A stretch of DNA of 30,099 nucleotides from Gammaproteobacteria bacterium RIFCSPHIGHO2_12_FULL_38_11 (lineage in GTDB: Bacteria > Pseudomonadota > Gammaproteobacteria > Coxiellales > Coxiellaceae). The notes beneath the pieces are model-generated. The model did no database searches and was not told the origin of the DNA. It saw nothing but the letters and a program-made list of their open reading frames with translations. The DNA is taken from contig MGXX01000021.1 in assembly GCA_001801515.1 (NCBI GenBank), forward strand, positions 12,741-42,839. Direction: 5' to 3'. Of this stretch, positions 1 to 8,744 are shown piece by piece. A program made the translations under genes and the position numbers. How positions within the stretch are numbered: the stretch's first letter is position 1; each line of letters begins with the position of its first letter.

Positions 1-412
1 TGCCACAATCAGTGCGGTGATTGAAGCGGCATTAACAGGTCATCCAGTTTATACAACGTTACATACCAATGGCGTTGCAGAAACGATTCGTCGTTTGGTG
101 GGCAGTTTTTCACAAGAAGAGCGCCTAGGTCGAACCATTGATATCATTGAAACATTACGACTCATTGTTTGGCAGCGATTGGTGCCATCGACAGATGGCA
201 AACGCATTCCACTTCGGGAATATTTAGTATTCAGCGAAAAATTACGTGATCGCTTACTCGACAGTGACCCTGAAAATATCACGCAAACAACGCGGATGTT
301 ATTACGTGAAGAAGGTCAACCCATGCTTGCTGACGTTGAAGCAAAATACAAAGCAGGGTTATTAACAGATCGCTGGTATCAGTTATTAACAGCTCGATTA
401 AAGCATGAGTGA
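1..412 (+). CDS. dotB: DotB, type IVB secretion ATPase (C-terminal part)
   Basis: This is the C-terminal part of DotB, the PilT/VirB11-like hexameric ATPase that powers the Dot/Icm type IVB secretion system at the inner membrane. The reading frame is open from the left edge (base 2), so the gene starts outside the window and the Walker A segment is not visible. What is seen is a secretion-ATPase core segment (ATISAVIEAALTGHPVYTT, LHTNGVAETIRRLVGSF) with the conserved TLHTN histidine box, followed by a tail rich in DotB-like motifs (EERLGRTIDIIETLRL, VDGKR-like and LREYLVF segments). General PilT proteins share the histidine box, but the GRTIDIIETLRLIVWQRLVP stretch matches DotB as I remember it. 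It implies that the organism has a Dot/Icm system and secretes effectors. Confidence 0.85.
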   Translation, partial: ATISAVIEAALTGHPVYTTLHTNGVAETIRRLVGSFSQEERLGRTIDIIETLRLIVWQRLVPSTDGKRIPLREYLVFSEKLRDRLLDSDPENITQTTRMLLREEGQPMLADVEAKYKAGLLTDRWYQLLTARLKHE

Positions 413-417
413 CGGTG

Positions 418-446
418 TGTGAAATTACTTTGCATTTTGCTATAAA
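418..446 (+). promoter_or_regulatory. Candidate promoter of the BCCT-like gene
   Basis: A TGTGAA box (418-423), a 17-base spacer ending in TGC, and TATAAA (441-446) form an extended -10 promoter with a weak -35 box. It lies directly after the dotB stop and before the gene starting at 469, so that gene need not be co-transcribed with dotB. Confidence 0.4.
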
Positions 447-468
447 TAAATAAAAATGATCAATTACC

Positions 469-1836
469 ATGAAATATGTGAAACCCCGTCGTGATTTAAT
501 ATTTATTATTAATCCGTTAACAAGCTTAATTAGCTTTTTATTATTTTGTTTTTACTTAAAATACATCCCCTATACTTTTTATGCTTTTTGGGCTGCCACT
601 GCAGCCGCATTATTTTTAATATTACTCCCCCTCGGAAATACCGCACTTTCAGAAAATGCGGATGAAAGCGCCCAACATTTGCCATGGCAGCAATGGTTTT
701 TGTGTATTTTATTACTAGAATTAACCTTGCTTGGCAGCTATTCCGGCATTTGTTTTATAAATGGCGAAGCGCTGCCGATTAATATTTCAGAAAATTCGAT
801 GCTTTTTTCGCAAACCCTTCAAGCAGAATTATGGCATTACGGGTTATTTCCGTGGTCATTATATGCTGTGATTGCTGTTGGTATGGGATTTTTAGCCTAT
901 CGACAAAACACCCATGCGTACTTTAGCAATTTACTGAATCCTTTTATTAAACACAACACCAAGGGAACACTGGGATTAATAAGTAATATTTGTATGCGTC
1001 GTTGCACACTGTTTGCTATTAGCCTCTCATTTATATTTATCGCGTTATTATTCATCAGTCTTTTTTTGCCACTCACGGAATATATCGCGCATGGGTTTCA
1101 AACAGCCGCTTTAATAGTGACATTGATTTTTTTAGCTGCTTCGCTTTCAAATACCCTAAAAAAAATGGCTTCTCGTATTTTTGCAAAAAGCATTGCAGCG
1201 GCAACCAGTTTTACTTTATTTTGCATACTACTGGGATTGATTATTTTAATACTGAGTATGATCGCAACCAATAGAGCTCAAAATAGCATAAATCCCGCTA
1301 TTCCTTCACTTATTCAACACTGGATTAATTTTAATAACACGGCAACATGGTCTATTTTTTCTACGTTCTGGTGGATTTTTTGGACGCCACTTGCTTGTGC
1401 CTTCATTGCTAGAGTGTCCAAAGGCTATAAAATAAGACACATTATAATAGGAATTTTAATATTACCCATTATGCTCGGTTTATATTTTAAATACGCCGTA
1501 CAATTCAACATAACCGTTGAATTTCCGCCCACAATAATAAAAATCTTATCACTTGTTTCTTTTTTAATTTTATTGCCTTTATTATTAAATCATTCTACAC
1601 GTTCGCAAGCAGTCGAATCATACTTTCCAGCGCAAGGCATCGCCAAATATCGCGATCAAACTTCTTTTTTTGAAAAAATAATACAGCTCACCTTTATTTT
1701 TTTATATCTTTATTTGGTTATTGGCATTAACGGACCAAGCCTATTTTCCTTTACACTAAACTGCTTGGCCTTCATCAGTTTAATTTTCACACCACTGGCT
1801 ATTTTGAAAAATATCATTGGCAGAAGCAATTCTTAA
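469..1836 (+). CDS. BCCT-family-like membrane transporter, divergent
   Basis: A 455-residue, strongly hydrophobic protein with roughly a dozen membrane segments. Two stretches recall the betaine/carnitine/choline transporter (BCCT) family: an HYGLFPWSLYAVIA segment near residues 123-136 and a WWIFWTPLACAFIARVSKG segment near residues 300-320, which corresponds to the tryptophan-rich BCCT signature WWISWxPFVGxFIARISxG. Known members move quaternary ammonium compounds with Na+ or H+. This one is shorter than typical members of about 500 residues, and the signature is diluted (PLACA in place of PFVGM), so substrate and activity are uncertain. The start ATG lacks a clear Shine-Dalgarno sequence. 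The gene converges on the lipase gene with only 8 bases between stop codons. Its position next to dotB may be incidental. Confidence 0.55.
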   Translation: MKYVKPRRDLIFIINPLTSLISFLLFCFYLKYIPYTFYAFWAATAAALFLILLPLGNTALSENADESAQHLPWQQWFLCILLLELTLLGSYSGICFINGEALPINISENSMLFSQTLQAELWHYGLFPWSLYAVIAVGMGFLAYRQNTHAYFSNLLNPFIKHNTKGTLGLISNICMRRCTLFAISLSFIFIALLFISLFLPLTEYIAHGFQTAALIVTLIFLAASLSNTLKKMASRIFAKSIAAATSFTLFCILLGLIILILSMIATNRAQNSINPAIPSLIQHWINFNNTATWSIFSTFWWIFWTPLACAFIARVSKGYKIRHIIIGILILPIMLGLYFKYAVQFNITVEFPPTIIKILSLVSFLILLPLLLNHSTRSQAVESYFPAQGIAKYRDQTSFFEKIIQLTFIFLYLYLVIGINGPSLFSFTLNCLAFISLIFTPLAILKNIIGRSNS

Positions 1837-1844
1837 CTTTATTT

Positions 1845-2912
1845 TTACTGACCATCCAAAATCATTTTCAACAATACTTTTGAAAGCACCTTATGGACAA
1901 CAGCCGTTGGATGCACCTCATCCCAAAAAATAAATTGATTGGGGTTAGCGCATATTATTCCACCCGCACCAACCGATTCTCCAACCTGATAAGCAATTTG
2001 CAGCGCAGGATTGTTTTGAATATAGCGCGCCAACTGAGCACTATTTATTTTTGCGCCAGAAGCACTATTTTTAGAAAAATTAGCTTGCATACTTTCAATA
2101 GACGTTTTTTTCAAATAAGCGCCCGTCCAACAAGGATCGGTCACATTTGTCAAATTAATATTATATTTTTTATTGAAATTTTTACGATACGTATCCGACG
2201 TAACCAACATTTTAAGAATAGGATTATCTGTAAAATTGAACTCCATAAAAATAGTGCCAGGGTAAGCAGCACGTAATTTCAAAATGGCATCATGCATTTT
2301 TTGATTATGCATTAAATATAATTGTTGATAATTAGCCGTTAAGTTTTTAATAGATGCTTCTGGTGTAACCGCAAGATCGGGAATATCGATGATAAGAAAT
2401 TGAGAGCCATTAATTGCTGCAAGGTTTCGCACAACAGCGGTAATCGCATTAACAACATCAGTAGTCGCCTGATCGACATTAGACGCGCCTGGCAAATAAT
2501 CATTTGCACCAATCCAAATAACAAAAAGTGTGTTATCTTTGTTTAGCAATAAATTTTTTGCTTCGTAAGCATCATATTCCATATTAAGTGAAACAGGTAA
2601 ATAACCATCGAACGGATTATGAAAAACAGCCGTAGCACCACCAACCGCATAATTTTGCGAAGCGATAAAATAGCGAGAATAAAGCTGATAACTAACGCGA
2701 TCAGACCAGGTATATCCATCGGAAAATCGACCTTTGTAATACGGCAAATATTGGGGTATTACACCACCAGACATTTTATAAAGATTGCCATTATCAGATA
2801 GGCTGTCGCCTAGAAATACAATCTGTTTGAATTTTGGTGTAATGACATTATCTGCAAAAATAGCCTGTGCAAAAAAAACAGATAAAATGACGATCAGTAT
2901 TTTTTTCAACAA
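1845..2912 (-). CDS. Exported GDSL-type lipase/acyltransferase (PlaA/PlaC-like)
   Basis: A 355-residue SGNH/GDSL hydrolase. A signal peptide covers residues 1-20 (LIVILSVFFAQAIFA), so the enzyme is exported through Sec. Block I is GDSLSDNGN (35-43, nucleophile Ser37), block III is GAND (135-138), and block V is DEVHP (331-335, Asp331 and His334), so the full catalytic set is present. The GDSLSDxGN form is that of secreted bacterial lipases such as Legionella PlaA, PlaC and PlaD and Vibrio thermolabile haemolysin, which hydrolyse (lyso)phospholipids and transfer acyl groups to cholesterol. The start codon appears to be TTG: an AAGGAG box (2921-2926) lies 8 bases upstream and no better ATG fits the signal peptide. 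It follows the MFS gene by about 39 bases on the same strand and may be its operon partner. Exact substrate is not readable from the sequence. Confidence 0.85.
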   Translation of the reverse strand: MLKKILIVILSVFFAQAIFADNVITPKFKQIVFLGDSLSDNGNLYKMSGGVIPQYLPYYKGRFSDGYTWSDRVSYQLYSRYFIASQNYAVGGATAVFHNPFDGYLPVSLNMEYDAYEAKNLLLNKDNTLFVIWIGANDYLPGASNVDQATTDVVNAITAVVRNLAAINGSQFLIIDIPDLAVTPEASIKNLTANYQQLYLMHNQKMHDAILKLRAAYPGTIFMEFNFTDNPILKMLVTSDTYRKNFNKKYNINLTNVTDPCWTGAYLKKTSIESMQANFSKNSASGAKINSAQLARYIQNNPALQIAYQVGESVGAGGIICANPNQFIFWDEVHPTAVVHKVLSKVLLKMILDGQ

Positions 2913-2951
2913 ATTTATTTCTCCTTAATTTTAAATCAAAAACTTTGAAAC

Positions 2952-4487
2952 TCACCTTGCAGCGGTATTTTTACTCGAGTTTTCTGACTTAATAAAAAAT
3001 AAAGCTATCAATAAACACAACAGCAACAAAACACTTGTAAAAAATAAAGCGCAATACAAACTATATTCATAACTTTTAACAATGACATTTTTAATTGTCT
3101 CTTGCGTAGACGGACTAAATTGCAAAATAATCGCTTGGCTCGATGGTGTGTTTGATAAAATACCCAGCAAGGTATGAATTTTTTGAGTCGTCAGGCTTGG
3201 CACCAGCTGTAACAATTGTGCTTGCGCTTTTATTCTCTCCACATGGACAATAATGCCAGCGGTAATGGCAAAACCAATCACGCCACCTACTTGTCTAACA
3301 CCACTTAAAATTGCTGAACTCATACCAAAAAATTCTTTTGGCGTGTTTCGCAGAATGGAAGTACGTAATGGATTACTTAAAAAACAACCACCAATACCAT
3401 AACCTACCAACGCGGGCAAAATCGCATAATAAGATAGGGTTTTAAGAAAAAGTGTGCTTGCACTATATCCGACCGTTAACAACAGCAGACCTGCGATCAT
3501 GGGCATACGAGCCCCATATTTATCCGAAAAATAACCGCCAACACTTGAAAAAACAGCCAACAAAATACCTGCGGGTAATAACAGGCAACCCGAAATAAAA
3601 GATGAGAATCCAAGTGCATTTTGTAAAAAGACGCCAAAAAATATAATAAAATAATTTGTAACTTGTGCCATTGCCATAATGGCGCAACCAGGGACATAGT
3701 TTACAATTTTAAATAATTGAATGCGAATAACAGGATGTTTTTTGTTTTTCTCAATGAAAATAAAAAGAATAAAAGACATTAACGAGATCAAAAATCCAGA
3801 AATTGATTTTAAAGATGACCATCCCCACTGTCCTGCATTATTAAAAGTCAGTGTTGTTACGATCGTAAATAAACCGATAATTAAAAATCCAATATAATCG
3901 AAGGTTTCACCCACTCTCCTCTCGCTTTTTTCACGCAATAATTTTAGCGTTGGGTAAAAAATAAATATACCCAGAATAACATTAATAAAAAATATCCAAT
4001 GCCAATTTAGCCATTGAACAATTATTCCGCCAATAAAAGGTGATAGTACCATTGCTAATGAACCCACGCTCATAACAATACCATTTGCCTTTCCTCGATC
4101 GGCATCGGAAAAAATCGAGGCAGAAAGACTCATTCCCGCAATCAATGTAAACGCTGCACCAAATGCTTGTATTGCACGAAAAAAAATGAGCATAACAACA
4201 TTAAAAGAAATGCCACACATTAAGGATGCCAATAAAAAAATCAATATGCCAATAGAAAATACTTTTTGATGACCAAACATATCGCTTATTCGCCCAGCTG
4301 CAAAAGCCAAAACAGATGCAACAAGTAAATAAATATTCACAATCCATTGTGTTTGAGCGCGAGTAGCATTAAAACTTTTTTGTATAGCAGGCAGAGCAAC
4401 ACTAAAAATTGTCATGTCTAAGAAAAGCATAGCTGTTGATATGCTAATAACAATAAGCGTTACTGATTGATATCGAGACATTTTCAT
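2952..4487 (-). CDS. MFS multidrug exporter, DHA2 (EmrB/QacA) type
   Basis: A major facilitator superfamily protein of about 511 residues with some 14 predicted membrane segments, the DHA2 drug:H+ antiporter layout. Family motifs are visible: LDMTIFSVALPAIQKSF with the acidic residue of TM1, then AAGRISDMFGHQKVF (loop 2-3 motif A) and GVRQVGGVIGFAITAGI near TM11. Relatives export drugs, dyes, bile salts or fatty acids; the substrate here is unknown and no EmrA-like adaptor is adjacent. The frame can be extended to a TTG at 4502, but ATG codons at 4487 and 4481 are better candidates; I chose 4487. The gene is divergent from the orphan gene at 4569, with about 80 bases for two promoters. It probably precedes the lipase gene in one transcript. 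Confidence 0.8.
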   Translation of the reverse strand: MKMSRYQSVTLIVISISTAMLFLDMTIFSVALPAIQKSFNATRAQTQWIVNIYLLVASVLAFAAGRISDMFGHQKVFSIGILIFLLASLMCGISFNVVMLIFFRAIQAFGAAFTLIAGMSLSASIFSDADRGKANGIVMSVGSLAMVLSPFIGGIIVQWLNWHWIFFINVILGIFIFYPTLKLLREKSERRVGETFDYIGFLIIGLFTIVTTLTFNNAGQWGWSSLKSISGFLISLMSFILFIFIEKNKKHPVIRIQLFKIVNYVPGCAIMAMAQVTNYFIIFFGVFLQNALGFSSFISGCLLLPAGILLAVFSSVGGYFSDKYGARMPMIAGLLLLTVGYSASTLFLKTLSYYAILPALVGYGIGGCFLSNPLRTSILRNTPKEFFGMSSAILSGVRQVGGVIGFAITAGIIVHVERIKAQAQLLQLVPSLTTQKIHTLLGILSNTPSSQAIILQFSPSTQETIKNVIVKSYEYSLYCALFFTSVLLLLCLLIALFFIKSENSSKNTAAR

Positions 4488-4568
4488 TTTATTTTCTTGC
4501 AAATGAAGTTAAAATACAACTATATACTATCCGCAATGCAAAGAAAACGATACCTAAAAGGGATTCGA

Positions 4569-6767
4569 ATGACGCGCCAAGAAATACTCTCTTATTTATT
4601 TAATTTCAAAGAGGCATTAAACACTTTAAATATAGCCATATCCCAAAAGAAAGCAGAATCAGATCAAATTTATTTGATGGGCGTAATCGGATGGTTTGAA
4701 TCCACTTATGATGCATATAATGAACTCATGAAGGCGTATTCAACTTACTCAACGATCAACTTGCATTGCTATCCACACAAAGCCGATGATCCACTGGGTA
4801 TTTTTTCAATGATTTCAGATAAGGCGGTGTCTGTAAAAATATTGGCTGACAATAAACAATTGGCAAGCACAAGGCAAAAAGATAGCTTGATACCTTTGTA
4901 TAACAGAATAAAGCTTTATTTTGCCGTATTTTTTAATCGAGTTTGCGTTGTTACTTCAGCCATAATTGAAGTACCTTATAAATTAGAAAAAGCAATTTCC
5001 GAAGAAAATAATCGTGACATACAAACAATCATAGAACAATACCAAATTGATCGCACGCATTTTTCAAACCCGTTGGCCCATTACGAATGGGATACTTTTT
5101 TACTGAATCCTTTAAAATTGGCACTTTTCAAACAAGCGGTAGATGCGCTTGATATATTGATGACACTTGGCAACTTACAACCAAACCAAATCTTTAAAAT
5201 TATTTCAACCGAACCGAATTATTATTCAGAGAATTTTATTCGAAAATTATTTCAAACCGCTTATATGAAAAATGAAAAAATAAGCTGGGTATTGCAAGGA
5301 CAATTAAACCAATATTTATTTGAATTTATGCAAAAGGAAAATCCGCCTTTTATATTCATTAGCGCACTTTTCAAATTTATTACTAAACACAGAGCGCAAA
5401 ATAAGCAAGATTTTTCGGCTATCGAATTCGCTGTCGAATTAGACCACAACAGACCTGATGGTGATCAAACAATTATTGAAATATTACACCCGCATGTAAA
5501 AGAAGCATTCTATGGTAATGCTAATCAAAAAGACGTTGATGATGTATACAACAAGGAAGAATTATTTTTATTTAGAAAAGCGGCTTTTCGCGCTATTTTG
5601 AAAAATGATTTTCGTCTTGTTGCAATATTATTTTCTAAACTTGGCTTAATTAACTCAGTCAACACAGCTGATTTAATAAAATTTTCAGGTGCTACTGTTA
5701 TACCATCTGACAACACAGAAGAATTTCAATACAAGTTATTTAACAAATTGGCATTTAACGCATTAGATGAAAAAGGAGAAATAAAGCATGATTTATTAGC
5801 ACCACTATTTGATATATTGTCGCAGTTAACAGAAACCGATTGCTTTTTTTCTGCTTGTTCTGTATTTCACAAAGCACTTCACTATCAACTCATTTCACTA
5901 CAGGAATATCTTTTAAAAAAATATTGCACGCTAATGACGGGATTTGGAGAAAAATTAATAGCACTTCAGAAAAATATTTTTTTAAATCACGCTTCCTTAG
6001 AAATCACACTTTTTACAAAATTTTTTGCTATTTACGACGGCGTTCAAATTGAAAATTTACCGAATGCTTATTTTCACTTTAGACATTTTTATGCGCGCAT
6101 TAACAGCATCACTCGAGAAAATCCCAGGCTGACATCAACAGAAATGAATGCATTAAAATTACATCTTGAGAAATATAAGAAAGCGTTTATATTTCCTGAT
6201 ATGTTTATTCAAACCCCCGAATTCCGCAGTATCTTTATTGAAAAAATAATAATAACCATTTTTGATACAGCACTTTCCCTTGATGGCGTGCACGCAGATG
6301 AGAGCTGTTATAAACAAATAATGTATGGCATGCTACCGCCTACAAGAACCGGGTTTCTATGCTCACAATCCGACACCTTATGTTTGAAAAAAGCACTGCT
6401 CACTGCAATTGATATTAAATTAGGGTGGCATAAAAATTATGCTCCCACAGACGCAGAGGCATGGGTAACTGCGTTAGTTGCTTTGAAAAATGCAATTTTC
6501 TCAATTGACAATTTGACTCAGGATAGCCTGCAACAAATTATTTTACATTGGCAAAATCAAGAAAGTATCGATGCTAAGAAAACAAATAACCAAATAATAA
6601 GAGAGATGGACACACTAGCAGAACAAAGATGGCGTATCGTTGCCTTAGTATTACCGCCCGCTAAGCTTGAAGATTTTATTAATACCCTATCTGCAAGCTG
6701 TTTTTTGAACGAGCATTCTGAGGCGCAGATGCGCTCTCAAGTGTTGCCATTGATGTACCGTACTTAA
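4569..6767 (+). CDS. Large orphan protein, possible Dot/Icm effector
   Basis: A 732-residue soluble-looking protein that I do not recognise. It has no signal peptide and no clear membrane segment, is rich in Lys, Asn, Phe and Ile, and appears largely alpha-helical; I see no classical ankyrin, TPR or catalytic motif. The frame is open from 4467, which would overlap the divergent MFS gene, but the ATG at 4569 has an AAAGGGA box 5 bases upstream and is preferred; an ATG at 4536 is an alternative. A TATACT hexamer at 4523-4528 could be its -10 box. The frame ends at a TAA that is followed, in the same frame, by a piece of acetyl-CoA hydrolase. Size, lack of known domains, low-GC composition and a Dot/Icm-bearing host fit a translocated effector, but no secretion signal was scored. 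Confidence 0.65.
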   Translation: MTRQEILSYLFNFKEALNTLNIAISQKKAESDQIYLMGVIGWFESTYDAYNELMKAYSTYSTINLHCYPHKADDPLGIFSMISDKAVSVKILADNKQLASTRQKDSLIPLYNRIKLYFAVFFNRVCVVTSAIIEVPYKLEKAISEENNRDIQTIIEQYQIDRTHFSNPLAHYEWDTFLLNPLKLALFKQAVDALDILMTLGNLQPNQIFKIISTEPNYYSENFIRKLFQTAYMKNEKISWVLQGQLNQYLFEFMQKENPPFIFISALFKFITKHRAQNKQDFSAIEFAVELDHNRPDGDQTIIEILHPHVKEAFYGNANQKDVDDVYNKEELFLFRKAAFRAILKNDFRLVAILFSKLGLINSVNTADLIKFSGATVIPSDNTEEFQYKLFNKLAFNALDEKGEIKHDLLAPLFDILSQLTETDCFFSACSVFHKALHYQLISLQEYLLKKYCTLMTGFGEKLIALQKNIFLNHASLEITLFTKFFAIYDGVQIENLPNAYFHFRHFYARINSITRENPRLTSTEMNALKLHLEKYKKAFIFPDMFIQTPEFRSIFIEKIIITIFDTALSLDGVHADESCYKQIMYGMLPPTRTGFLCSQSDTLCLKKALLTAIDIKLGWHKNYAPTDAEAWVTALVALKNAIFSIDNLTQDSLQQIILHWQNQESIDAKKTNNQIIREMDTLAEQRWRIVALVLPPAKLEDFINTLSASCFLNEHSEAQMRSQVLPLMYRT

Positions 6768-6902
6768 ATCTGCATACTGTTTGGGATTATTGATTTAAAA
6801 GGCCTGTCTTCACATGAACGCGCCCTTCAATTAATTTTCATTGCGCATCCCAATTTCAGAGATGAGCTGACTGAAGCTGCAAAAAATTTGCATTTATTAT
6901 AG
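6768..6902 (+). pseudogene. Remnant of acetyl-CoA hydrolase/transferase C-terminus
   Basis: Read in the frame that continues past the preceding TAA, these bases encode about 44 residues that include LFGIIDLKGLSSHERALQL and IAHPNFRDELTEAAKNLHLL, then a TAG at 6900-6902. This matches the C-terminal end of the acetyl-CoA hydrolase/CoA-transferase family, where the pattern is (Y/F)GIADLRGxSxxERAxxLIxIAHPxFRxEL. No start codon or upstream catalytic domain remains, so it is a decayed tail. The upstream break must lie close to 6768-6780. The TAG overlaps the GTG of the next gene. Confidence 0.7.
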
Positions 6903-7996
6903 TGAATCAATCAATGATCACCAATGAAAAACAGAAATTAACATTAATAAAAGCAATGTTAGTTGCCTTTGGTGTTTTTATTACAAGCAGCATTGTCGTT
7001 TATACGCATATTGACTTTGGATTTCTATCCATTGTAACTGCTTATGTATTATTACAATTATTTTTCTCAGAATTACGCAAAAAAGCGATTGAAAGAATTT
7101 TTGGCCCGACACTTTCTGCCATTTTAATTCTAATTATATTGATGATATTTCAAAATCATTATGTATTGATGCTTTTGAGCGCTACCATTTTATTGATGAT
7201 TTTTGTTTATTATTTTGTTGTTGGATATTTCTCTTACTCAATGATTTTAGGTGCTATTACGATCAGCTTAATCAGTGCGATGGATATTGATAAAAGTTTA
7301 TTCCAAGCAATGCATTTAGGATTGTATTGGGTCATCAATTTATTAATTGGATCAATAGTAGTTATTATGATTGATTTTATAGCTTCAAAATGGATATTTG
7401 AAAAGAAGCTTTTGAATAAAATTGAAGACATTGAAAGTAAAAAATCTTTTTTTATTTTGAAAAGACACTTGAGTAATTGGCGCGAAAAATCAAAATTTAA
7501 TTACAAAGCTGCTATTGTTGCTATCAGGGTTGCAGCGACTTTTATTATTCTATTGCTTGTAAATCGGAAGATGCAATGGTCATTTATCGATATACAAGCG
7601 GTGATCGCCGGTATTATCGTTTCAGCGCAACCCTCTATTTCATTGACTCATCAACGCGCTTTAATGCGAGCGCTGGGTGTGGTTGTGGGAGCAATTATTG
7701 CGATAGGATTCGCCTATTTGCTGCAGATATGCCCATCATTATTTTTAACAGTCATATTGATAACAGGAAGTTTGGGAACGTTAACTTTGCTGAGTGAGAA
7801 CTATCTATTTTATGAATATGCTTTTTTGCAAGCAGGTGTCATGATCCCCCTTATTTTAATTACCTCGAATCAGGAAATCATTAATGTGCATTTAGCTTTT
7901 GAGCGTAGCTTAGGTTCTTTTGAGGGCGGCTTAGTTGCTATTGCGATGGTGTATGTATCAGCATTGTTTTTTCTCAATCCTCGTCGAACATCTTGA
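6902..7996 (+). CDS. FUSC-like (fusaric acid resistance/aromatic acid exporter type) membrane protein
   Basis: A 364-residue membrane protein with two blocks of four to six hydrophobic helices (about residues 18-160 and 205-355) separated by a charged stretch (IEDIESKKSFFILKRHLSNWREKSKFN, given here only as its position near residues 175-200). This repeated layout and the segment around QWSFIDIQAVIAGIIV, QPSISLTHQRALMRALGVVVG recall the FUSC/YccC/AaeB family, whose members are linked with export of aromatic acids and similar compounds. It is shorter than AaeB and lacks the large cytoplasmic domain. The start is either GTG 6902, which overlaps the stop of the upstream remnant, or ATG 6914; no strong ribosome site separates them. 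No adaptor or outer-membrane partner is adjacent. Confidence 0.55.
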   Translation: MNQSMITNEKQKLTLIKAMLVAFGVFITSSIVVYTHIDFGFLSIVTAYVLLQLFFSELRKKAIERIFGPTLSAILILIILMIFQNHYVLMLLSATILLMIFVYYFVVGYFSYSMILGAITISLISAMDIDKSLFQAMHLGLYWVINLLIGSIVVIMIDFIASKWIFEKKLLNKIEDIESKKSFFILKRHLSNWREKSKFNYKAAIVAIRVAATFIILLLVNRKMQWSFIDIQAVIAGIIVSAQPSISLTHQRALMRALGVVVGAIIAIGFAYLLQICPSLFLTVILITGSLGTLTLLSENYLFYEYAFLQAGVMIPLILITSNQEIINVHLAFERSLGSFEGGLVAIAMVYVSALFFLNPRRTS

Positions 7997-8169
7997 TTAC
8001 AAAAATATATAAGGCCGTAAAAAAGATTTGATAACTTTTCGCACAGGTTTCAACTGCCCAATCTAGGATAAATAGCGTTTTCATTGATAAAAAGAAGCTG
8101 CAATAGTAACGTAACAGTGTAAAAATGGTTAGGAAAATATAGAATTTTTTAAATAATGGGATCATTAAA

Positions 8170-8724
8170 ATGAAACGCGTTGCTTTAATAATATCTCTGT
8201 TGGTTTTTTCATTTTCAACCTTTGCTTCAGCAGATGACGTTGATAATAAGAAACTCGATAAAATGGTAAATACCACAGTCATTTTGCACGGGTACAAAAA
8301 CCTAAAGCGAAATGATGCACCAGTTTTATCTTTATTATCCGAACCCTATAAAAAACAAAAATTATGTGCGAAAAAGGGATATATTGGTTATCAAAATGCC
8401 TTGGCTGCCACCTACTTAACAGGAAGCAATGGAGCGAAAGCTAATTCAATAAAAGCTTACGGTTGGACTTTAGTCGCCTATCATCAAATTTCAAAAACCG
8501 GCAATAAAAAATTAATTGCAGGTGAACAAAAAACATTGAATTTTGTTGCAGAAAAAATGGCAATGACAAATCAACAGAAAAAGAAGGCAAATGAATTTGC
8601 TTACAAGATAATTAAAAATTACAGTAATGCATGGCCTGCACCATCAACTATTTTAAAAATGAAAAATTTTCCCATGCCGTGTGATATTAATGTTACTCCT
8701 GTGGTTAATTCAAATAAAAAATAA
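8170..8724 (+). CDS. Small exported protein with possible Sel1-like segment
   Basis: A 184-residue protein with a clear N-terminal signal peptide (KRVALIISLLVFSFSTFASA, probable cleavage after ASA near residue 21). The mature part is basic and helical. The segment NALAATYLTGSNGAKANSIK followed by AYGWTLVAYHQ resembles a single Sel1/TPR-like repeat, in which a small residue helix is followed by a KAYxW helix; I can see only one convincing unit. Two cysteines lie near residues 76 and 172. No enzyme motif is visible. The next small exported gene begins 20 bases downstream with a good ribosome site, so the two probably form one operon and may act together in the periplasm or outside the cell. The function is unknown. 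Confidence 0.65.
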   Translation: MKRVALIISLLVFSFSTFASADDVDNKKLDKMVNTTVILHGYKNLKRNDAPVLSLLSEPYKKQKLCAKKGYIGYQNALAATYLTGSNGAKANSIKAYGWTLVAYHQISKTGNKKLIAGEQKTLNFVAEKMAMTNQQKKKANEFAYKIIKNYSNAWPAPSTILKMKNFPMPCDINVTPVVNSNKK

Positions 8725-8744
8725 CGATTTTGTTTGGAGAAAGT

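Noticed and set aside
7974..8297. Minus-strand 107-residue frame over the gap between the FUSC-like and exported-protein genes
   Set aside because: It runs antisense into both real genes, and its composition is that of a shadow frame. The gap of about 170 bases is better read as the promoter region of the exported-protein operon.
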